This document shows positions 58,785-64,000 of a stretch of DNA of 64,000 bases, one piece after another. How positions within the stretch are numbered: the stretch's first letter is position 1; each line of letters begins with the position of its first letter. The DNA comes from Yoonia sp. G8-12 (GTDB taxonomy: Bacteria > Pseudomonadota > Alphaproteobacteria > Rhodobacterales > Rhodobacteraceae), in NCBI RefSeq assembly GCF_038443675.1, contig NZ_CP151762.1:1860001-1924000 (forward strand), given 5' to 3'. The notes under the pieces are model-generated. The model saw only the letters and a list, made by a program, of their open reading frames with translations. It made no database searches and was not told the origin of the DNA. A program made the translations under genes and the position numbers.

Positions 58785-60125
58785 CTAGGCGTCGGCAAGT
58801 TTTCGCGCGAGTGCGTTTTGCCGTGCGATAACCTTGGGCAGGTCGACTGACATCATCTGGCCCTCTGCCACGATCTGGCGCCCTTCCACAAACAGCGCGT
58901 CAACCTTCATCGGCCCTGCCAACAGCAAGGCAACAGGATCCCATGATCCGGCATTCTCAATCGCGGTGGCATCCCAGATCGCAATATCGGCACGTTTGCC
59001 CAAAGCGATCTGACCGCAGTCATCGCGCCCCAAAACCTGCGCCCCGCCGCGCGTCGCAATCTCAAGCGCCTCGCGTGCGGACATGGCATCGGCCCCGTTT
59101 TGCACCCGCTGCAACAGCATGGCTTGGCGCGCTTCTGCAACAAGGTTGCCGATATCATTGCTCGCAGAGCCATCGACGCCCAAGCCAACACGCACGCCCG
59201 CATCGCGCATTTGGCGCACGGGGGCGATGCCTGATCCAAGGCGGCAGTTTGAACAGGGGCAATGGGCGACACCGGTGTGGCTGCGCGCGAAAAGATCAAT
59301 CTCCTGCCCGTCAAGTTTGACGCAATGCGCATGCCATACGTCGTCACCGGTCCATCCAAGGTCTTCGGCATATTGCCCCGGGCGGCAACCGAATTTTTCC
59401 AGCGAGTAGGCGATGTCTTCGTCGTTTTCGGCCAGATGCGTGTGCATCATCACGCCTTTGTCGCGCGCCAGAATGGCGGCGTTGCGCATCAGATCCCGTG
59501 TCACGGAAAACGGGCTGCAGGGGGCGACGCCAACGCGCACCATCGCACCGGCTTTGGCATCATGGAACGCATCAATGACGCGGATGCTGTCTTCGAGAAT
59601 TTTATCTTCATTCTCGACCAGCGCATCGGGGGGCAGGCCCCCGTCGCTTTCGCCAATGCTCATCGCGCCGCGCGTGGCGTGAAAGCGCAGACCAATATCT
59701 TGGGCGGCGGCGATTGTATCATCCAGACGCGCGCCACCGGGGTAAAGGTAGAGATGATCCGAGGTCAGCGTACAGCCCGACAGTGCAAGCTCGGCCAAGC
59801 CAACCTGTGCCGAAACATAGATCTCTTCAGGGCCAAACCGCGCCCAGATCGGATAGAGCCGCTGGAGCCAGCCAAAAAGCAAAACGTCCTGCGCACCAGG
59901 CACAGCGCGGGTCAGCGTTTGGTAAAGGTGATGGTGTGTGTTCACCAAACCGGGGGTGATGATCTTGCCTTTGGCATGAAAGACCGCCGCACCGTCTGCT
60001 GTGAGGTTCTGGCCAATTGCGGCCACGACGCCACCGCGCAAAAGGATGTCCGCCCCCTGCAACTCTTGCCGCTGGTCGTCCATCGTGATGATGTGGTTGG
60101 CATCTTTGATCAGGGTCTCAAGCAT
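58785..60125 (-). CDS. 8-oxoguanine deaminase-like amidohydrolase
   Basis: This 446-residue metal-dependent hydrolase of the TRZ/ATZ group resembles 8-oxoguanine deaminases of COG0402: IITPGLVNTHHHLYQTLTRA (HxH at about residue 64), DVLLFGWLQRLYPIWARFGP, GCTLTSDHLYLYPGGARLDD, VMMHTHLAENDEDI, HAHCVKLDGQEIDLFARS, HCPCSNCRLGSGIAP and GLGVDGSASNDIGN, with zinc ligands and the catalytic Asp. Close relatives deaminate 8-oxoguanine or isocytosine; the distinction needs biochemistry. ATG 60125 overlaps the end of the phosphatase gene by 8 nt, so they are co-transcribed. Confidence 0.88.
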   Translation of the reverse strand: MLETLIKDANHIITMDDQRQELQGADILLRGGVVAAIGQNLTADGAAVFHAKGKIITPGLVNTHHHLYQTLTRAVPGAQDVLLFGWLQRLYPIWARFGPEEIYVSAQVGLAELALSGCTLTSDHLYLYPGGARLDDTIAAAQDIGLRFHATRGAMSIGESDGGLPPDALVENEDKILEDSIRVIDAFHDAKAGAMVRVGVAPCSPFSVTRDLMRNAAILARDKGVMMHTHLAENDEDIAYSLEKFGCRPGQYAEDLGWTGDDVWHAHCVKLDGQEIDLFARSHTGVAHCPCSNCRLGSGIAPVRQMRDAGVRVGLGVDGSASNDIGNLVAEARQAMLLQRVQNGADAMSAREALEIATRGGAQVLGRDDCGQIALGKRADIAIWDATAIENAGSWDPVALLLAGPMKVDALFVEGRQIVAEGQMMSVDLPKVIARQNALARKLADA

Positions 60126-60927
60126 CGGGTGCCGTCTGGAGAATAGCCATCGCCTCGGCGTGAATGGCCCGGTTCGCGGCGGCAATCACCCGTCCGCCTT
60201 CATGTGCAGGCCCGCCCGACCAGTCGGTAACGATGCCGCCTGCGGCCTCGATCACCGCGATCGGCGCTTGGATATCGTAGGCGTTCAATCCGGCCTCGAT
60301 GACCAGATCAACCTGACCCGCCGCCACAAGGGCGTAGGCATAGCAGTCCATGCCGTAGCGGGTCAGTTGCGCCTGATCCGCGACCGCGCGAAAGGCGGCC
60401 CCTTCCTGTAGCGTGCCGACTTCGGGGAATGTCGTAAGGACAGTGGCCTGCGCCAGTGGCCGTGGGGCGCGGCAGTGCAGCGCGGACCGCCCTTGCGGGC
60501 CATGTACCTCGGCCACGCCAAACCCACCTGCAAAGCGTTCTGCGATATAGGGCTGATCGATCAATCCGAAAAGCGGCCCGGTCTGGTCTGCGACAGAAAT
60601 AAGAACGCCCCATGTGGGTGTTCCACTTATGTAGCCGCGTGTGCCGTCAATAGGATCAAGCACCCAAGTGAAACCAGACGTCCCTTCTTTAAAGCCGAGC
60701 TCCTCGCCCAGAACCGCATCGTCAGGTCGCGTATCGGCCAAGACCGTACGCATTGCTTCTTCCGCGCCACGGTCGGCGATTGTCACCGGATCAAAGCCCG
60801 TCCCGTCCTTGTTATCTGCCGCCAAACCGGTTGAGCGGAAATGCGCCAATGTGACAGGCCGTGCGGCATCAGCAAGCATATGGGCCACACGGATAAGTTC
60901 CGTCTGGGTTGTTTTTGATACTGTCAT
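60118..60927 (-). CDS. Inositol monophosphatase family protein (histidinol-phosphatase-like)
   Basis: This 269-residue Mg2+-dependent phosphatase has the metal sites of the family: VLGEELGF (Glu), VLDPIDGTRGYISGTPTWGV (DPxDGT, about residues 85-105), and AYDIQAPIAVIEAAGGIVTD (the second Asp). Its pattern is close to the alternative histidinol-phosphatase HisN of actinobacteria and to alphaproteobacterial proteins annotated that way. The reaction would be histidinol-phosphate to histidinol, but inositol-1-phosphate or other sugar phosphates are possible. ATG 60927 has an AAGGG about 10 nt upstream. It overlaps the deaminase gene by 8 nt; a functional link is not obvious. Confidence 0.85.
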   Translation of the reverse strand: MTVSKTTQTELIRVAHMLADAARPVTLAHFRSTGLAADNKDGTGFDPVTIADRGAEEAMRTVLADTRPDDAVLGEELGFKEGTSGFTWVLDPIDGTRGYISGTPTWGVLISVADQTGPLFGLIDQPYIAERFAGGFGVAEVHGPQGRSALHCRAPRPLAQATVLTTFPEVGTLQEGAAFRAVADQAQLTRYGMDCYAYALVAAGQVDLVIEAGLNAYDIQAPIAVIEAAGGIVTDWSGGPAHEGGRVIAAANRAIHAEAMAILQTAPDA

Positions 60928-61001
60928 AAAGATGGACCCTTCATCTGCGCCGCTGTTCCGTTCGCGGTAACGCGGCGCAGTATGACAGGTCAAGCCATGG
61001 G

Positions 61002-61373
61002 CTAGGCCGCTTCACTCAGCACGCGTGCGAGATCGAACAAGCGGCGGCGCTGGTTTTCAGGGATCGCGTAGTAGGAGCGCAGCAAATCAAGCGCTTCTTT
61101 ATCTGTCAGGATATCTGCAGGCATATCGGAGGCGTTCGTGGCAGCCTGCGCATCAACATCAAGCCCCTCGAAGAAGAAAGAAATATTCACTCCCAACACC
61201 TTAGAGATATCCCAAAGACGGGACGCGCTGACGCGGTTCATACCTGTTTCGTACTTTTGGATCTGCTGAAACTTGATCCCAACAGCTTCTGCCAGCTGTT
61301 GCTGCGTTGTTCCATTCATCCAGCGCCGATGACGAATCCGTTTTCCAACGTGGATGTCTACGGGATGTTTCAT
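61002..61373 (-). CDS. XRE family helix-turn-helix regulator
   Basis: This 123-residue protein starts MKHPVDIHVGKRIRHRRWMN and has a HTH_3 domain (about residues 9-68) with TTQQQLAEAVGIKFQQIQKY, a typical recognition helix, then ETGMNRVSASRLWDISKVLG. The C-terminal half has an EALDLLRSYYAIPENQRRRL segment, shared with small regulators widely conserved in alphaproteobacteria. Start ATG 61373 has AGGTGG about 7 nt upstream. Such proteins bind operators as dimers; targets are unknown. It is divergent from the quinone oxidoreductase gene across a 272-nt gap, which may contain its operator. Confidence 0.9.
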   Translation of the reverse strand: MKHPVDIHVGKRIRHRRWMNGTTQQQLAEAVGIKFQQIQKYETGMNRVSASRLWDISKVLGVNISFFFEGLDVDAQAATNASDMPADILTDKEALDLLRSYYAIPENQRRRLFDLARVLSEAA

Positions 61374-61645
61374 TCTTTCCACCTCTTTTTCAAAGGATCA
61401 TGATAATACTATACCAAAATCCCCGCGCATGCGTAGTGGTGTTGTTTTTTACAAAGCCACCAATTTCTATGGACGGGCAAATAACATTCTCCCATAACAC
61501 GCAACGGTTGCAAGTCTTGTCCTGACCTTAAAGACAGGTTCAAGAGATAACTTTTGGTTATTTTGGTCATTTTCCGACATTTTACAAACGACGTTTCGGC
61601 ACCGATAAGATAAGGCAGAGCAGTGTTCAGGAGGATTCTATACCC
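61374..61645. other. A+T-rich divergent promoter region
   Basis: This 272-nt region separates the XRE and quinone oxidoreductase genes. A hairpin-forming stretch lies at about 61515-61546, with arms TCTTG and CAAGA outside CCTG and CAGG. No open frame is credible. No exact -35/-10 pair could be assigned with confidence. It likely carries promoters for both genes. Confidence 0.4.
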
Positions 61646-62604
61646 ATGCGTGCATTTCAAGTAACGTCTTTTGACCAACCCCCGCATTGCAGGAAGTAGC
61701 CGCGCCCACCCCCGGCCCCGGCGAAGTTTTGCTCAATATCGCCGCCTGCGGTTTGAATTTCGCTGATTTGCTGATGGCGAAGGGCACGTATCAAGACACC
61801 CCTACCCCGCGCTTCACGCTGGGCATGGAGGTTTGTGGCACCGTGATTGCCATTGGTGCTGATGTGACCTCCCCCACCATCGGCACACGGGTTGCTGTGT
61901 TTGGCGGTCAGGGCGGTCTGGCGGAAAAAGGGCTGTTTCCTGCCGCGCTTTGTCGGCCCGTCCCGGATACGATGCCGGATGTGATCGCCGCGGGCTTTAT
62001 GGTGGCTTACGGCACATCGCATCTGGCGCTCTCGCGCCGTGCGCGTCTGCAAAAAGGCGAGACGCTCTTGGTTTTGGGTGCAGCGGGTGGTGTGGGGCTG
62101 ACGGCGGTCGAGATTGGCAAAGCCATGGGGGCCACCGTGATCGCTGTGGCCCGTGGTGCAGACAAACTGGCGGTTGCCAAGGCGGCGGGGGCAGATCACC
62201 TGATTGATAGTGACACCGCCGATATCAAGTCCGCGGTGAAAGCACTCGGCGGTGCCGATGTTGTTTACGATCCTGTTGGCGGTGCCGCGTTCAAAGCCGC
62301 CCTCGGGGCCTGTAACCGCGAAGCGCGCGTGATCGTGATTGGTTTTGCCAGCGGTGAAGTGCCCCAAATTCCGGCCAATATCATTCTGGTAAAGAATATC
62401 TCGGTCATCGGATTTTATTGGGGCGGCTATCTTGGCTTCAACCCACAGGCCCTCACCGAGAGCCTGTCAGAACTGATGGACTGGCACGCCGCTGGCAAAC
62501 TCAAACCCCACATCAGCCACACCCTGCCATTGGATCAGGCCGCTGACGCGCTGGAATTGATGCGCAGCCGTAAATCCACCGGTAAAGTCGTCGTTACGCC
62601 GTAA
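61646..62604 (+). pseudogene. NADPH:quinone oxidoreductase family protein (zinc-independent MDR), frameshifted
   Basis: The start at 61646, with AGGAGG 11 nt upstream, gives MRAFQVTSFDQPP and then a stop. The rest is in the neighbouring frame: LQEVAAPTPGPGEVLLNIAA, then LVLGAAGGVGLTAVEIGKAM (the NADPH-binding glycine loop GAAGGVG), and ISVIGFYWGGYLGFNPQALT-type sequence. One extra C in the run of five (61679-61683) joins both into an intact protein of 319 residues, the normal length for qor-like proteins. The family reduces quinones or activated alkenes and lacks the zinc of alcohol dehydrogenases. It overlaps the convergent LysR gene by 11 nt. Confidence 0.85.
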
Positions 62605-63472
62605 GCAATTGCGGCGCGAGGCGCGGCGCGTCATAGCATTGCTGGATAATCTGCGCCATCGCCTGACTGGGCTGATCTTCGGGCTTGAGAACGTAAAGGT
62701 TGATGTTCTGCGGCTTCAGCGCGGGCAGCAGACCACCGTGGTCAATTGGCACCGTATGCGGCGGCAAGCAGCCTTTCAGGGACACATGCACGGCCAGATC
62801 GGCGCTGACGGCGGCCTCCACAGCATTGTCATGGTCAGAATCAACCGCCATCTGCCAGTCGATCCCGTCGTCGTTCAGCGCCTGCAACACGCCACTGCGG
62901 AAAATACAGTTCTTGCAGAAGGCCACCGGCAAGGGCTGCCTGCGCCACGCCACACCATCCTCTGCACCGATCCAAAGCAGCGGCAGTTCGATTAGAACCT
63001 GACCACCGGGGCCGCAGGTTTCCTCAGTCGTGAGAATCAGGTCAACCTCGCCGCGCCCATGCATAACCAAAAGCTTTCGGGTCGGTGCCGAAATCAAGCG
63101 CACCTGCATACGGGGGAATTCTGCGGCAAAGCGTTTCAGAACGGCCGGAATGACGGGGTATATGATGTCATGCGGCACCCCGAGTTTCAGTTCGCCCTCG
63201 AACTCTGTCGCTGTCAGGCGGTTCAAAATCTCATCATTGGTTTTCAACATGGACCGCGCATAACCCAAAAGCTGCTCGCCCGCTGGCGTCAACGCGATCG
63301 TGCGCGCTGTGCGGTCAAGCAATGCCACATCCAGCGATTCTTCCAAGCGTTTAAGCTGCATCGACACAGCCGATTGGGTCAGGTTCAACATACCCGCAGC
63401 ACGGGTCACACCTCCCGCGTCCGATACGGCCACGAAAGAGCGGAGTGCCGTCAGATCCAGATTTCGGGCCAT
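62594..63472 (-). CDS. LysR family transcriptional regulator
   Basis: This 292-residue regulator has an N-terminal winged helix (about residues 5-62: LTALRSFVAVSDAGGVTRAA and NLTQSAVSMQLKRLEESLDV) and a C-terminal LysR substrate domain with FEGELKLGVPHDIIYPVIPA. The start at 63472 has AAGGAATG upstream. It faces the DUF1127 gene across 114 nt that contain an 8-bp inverted repeat (63485-63492 and 63520-63527), a possible self-binding site. The inducer is not known. It is tail-to-tail with the quinone oxidoreductase gene. Confidence 0.92.
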   Translation of the reverse strand: MARNLDLTALRSFVAVSDAGGVTRAAGMLNLTQSAVSMQLKRLEESLDVALLDRTARTIALTPAGEQLLGYARSMLKTNDEILNRLTATEFEGELKLGVPHDIIYPVIPAVLKRFAAEFPRMQVRLISAPTRKLLVMHGRGEVDLILTTEETCGPGGQVLIELPLLWIGAEDGVAWRRQPLPVAFCKNCIFRSGVLQALNDDGIDWQMAVDSDHDNAVEAAVSADLAVHVSLKGCLPPHTVPIDHGGLLPALKPQNINLYVLKPEDQPSQAMAQIIQQCYDAPRLAPQLLTA

Positions 63473-63484
63473 ATCACATTCCTT

Positions 63485-63527
63485 GATGTGTCGCTTCAAA
63501 AGTATTCATTTTCATTATGGACACATC
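63485..63527. promoter_or_regulatory. Inverted repeat between LysR and DUF1127 genes
   Basis: GATGTGTC (63485-63492) and GACACATC (63520-63527) are perfect inverted copies separated by 27 nt. LysR regulators often bind near their own promoter, so a control role is plausible, but the spacing is wider than the usual T-N11-A site. Confidence 0.3.
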
Positions 63528-63586
63528 TCCCCCATATATCAAGCATCAGAATATGAACGAGACAAAGCATCACGAGAGAGAATGCC

Positions 63587-63808
63587 ATGACAACCTCAGT
63601 CCGCACCACCGCCCTGCACACCAACTGCCAGCCAAAACCACGCTCCGTACTGGCCGGTCTGCACGAAATGATCGCCGTGTCGCGCCAGCGCCGCCAGTTG
63701 CGCACATTGGACGATCACATGCTTGCAGATATCGGGATTTCACGCGCAGAGGCCGTTGAAGAGGCCAAGCAATCTACTTGGAATGCACCGCTACATTGGC
63801 GCAAATAA
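63587..63808 (+). CDS. DUF1127 domain-containing small protein
   Basis: This 73-residue basic protein contains the DUF1127 helix motif around RSVLAGLHEMIAVSRQRRQL and LRTLDDHMLADIGISRAEAV. Arg-rich DUF1127 proteins bind RNA; in Rhodobacter sphaeroides a member (CcaF1) affects RNA stability and stress responses. It starts with ATG 63587 after AGAGAGAATGCC and ends with the tail NAPLHWRK. It is transcribed away from the LysR gene. The next gene begins 152 nt downstream on the same strand. Confidence 0.9.
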   Translation: MTTSVRTTALHTNCQPKPRSVLAGLHEMIAVSRQRRQLRTLDDHMLADIGISRAEAVEEAKQSTWNAPLHWRK

Positions 63809-63960
63809 CAGGCATCTTGACGGGACCTGCGACATTCCCGCCCAAATTGATCAGAAATACGCAAAACAGCATTCGGAAGCCTTGAAAATGTAGGGGCCTC
63901 TGCCAATATCATGCGCAAGGATGCCGTTTTGCGGCGCCGCTGTTTAATTTGGAGGTCTAG

Positions 63961-64000
63961 ATGGCTCAATTTGATACAATTAGAACGGTTGGCGGAGTAC
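63961..64000 (+). CDS. Start of a further gene, 3' end outside window
   Basis: ATG 63961 follows a good GGAGG site (spacing 7) and opens MAQFDTIRTVGGV before the window ends. No in-frame stop is seen in the 40 nt available. Thirteen residues are too few to name a family. It lies downstream of the DUF1127 gene on the same strand. Confidence 0.5.
   Translation, partial: MAQFDTIRTVGGV

Noticed and set aside
1..64000. tRNA, rRNA, CRISPR array, integrase, transposase or prophage genes
   Set aside because: None was recognised on either strand; a covariance-model scan would be needed to exclude small RNAs fully.

Overview
The window is a gene-dense stretch (roughly 60% G+C) of an alphaproteobacterial chromosome, most likely from the Rhodobacteraceae (Roseobacter group). 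The evidence is the gene set: an HdaA-type DnaA regulator beside ppk1, DUF1194, DUF3047 and DUF2937 proteins, a Hint-domain protein preceded by a ~50-residue ORF, a ScfR-type regulator beside propionyl-CoA carboxylase genes, a LolC/E-type permease with LolD, a choline-sulfatase/choline dehydrogenase/ChoXWV locus, and candidate FnrL and CtrA boxes. No rRNA, tRNA, CRISPR array, transposase or prophage was recognised.

Layout. 1-2.6 kb: lgt (5' end outside the window), midA-like and pgeF, coupled by overlapping stop/start codons. 2.6-9.4 kb: a small ORF and Hint protein, MATE exporter, NicO/DUF1007 metal transporter pair, DUF4166, a 2-oxoglutarate oxygenase (frameshifted) and an epimerase. 9.5-12.5 kb: parE, then an A+T-richer MrcB-HNH nuclease followed by a cluster of GTAG-headed palindromic repeats. 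12.9-15.3 kb: four exported proteins (DUF1194, cytochrome c, DUF3047, cytochrome c lipoprotein), both cytochromes preceded by FNR-like boxes. 15.3-20 kb: lolD (frameshifted)-lolC, DUF2937, peroxiredoxin and proS. 20-27 kb: AI-2E transporter, hdaA, ppk1, ppx, and a PP2C phosphatase behind a CtrA-like box. 27-41.3 kb: methylmalonyl-CoA mutase with five close followers, then the propionyl-CoA carboxylase locus (pccA, a lipoprotein, a frameshifted small gene, a 46-residue exported ORF, pccB), an MFS exporter and scfR. 41.3-42.7 kb: coxG-like, DUF465 and thermonuclease. 42.8-49.6 kb: betI-betC-betA divergent from choX-choW-choV. 49.6-56.9 kb: two DMT transporters (one frameshifted), ymdB-like phosphoesterase, SLC13 permease, yebC, 5-formyl-THF cyclo-ligase and mgtE. 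56.9-64 kb: guanine deaminase, CAP protein, 8-oxoguanine deaminase-like enzyme, inositol-monophosphatase family enzyme, XRE regulator, quinone oxidoreductase (frameshifted), LysR regulator, DUF1127 protein and the first codons of another gene.

How the genes work together. Propionyl-CoA carboxylase (PccAB) and methylmalonyl-CoA mutase carry propionyl-CoA to succinyl-CoA. A TTTGC-repeat motif shared by the pccB and scfR upstream regions suggests ScfR controls both. ChoXWV imports choline, BetC releases choline from choline-O-sulfate, and BetA oxidises it; a 22-nt dyad between betI and choX is the likely BetI operator. betB is not in this window.

Five otherwise well-conserved reading frames are each broken by what looks like one missing base in a 5- or 6-base homopolymer. 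One of them is lolD, which is normally essential. This pattern is better explained by sequencing or assembly error than by gene decay. The most interesting biology is the FNR-box cytochrome module with a hairpin hiding a ribosome binding site, the scfR/pccB operators with a terminator in the pccA leader, and the MrcB-HNH nuclease next to the repeat cluster.
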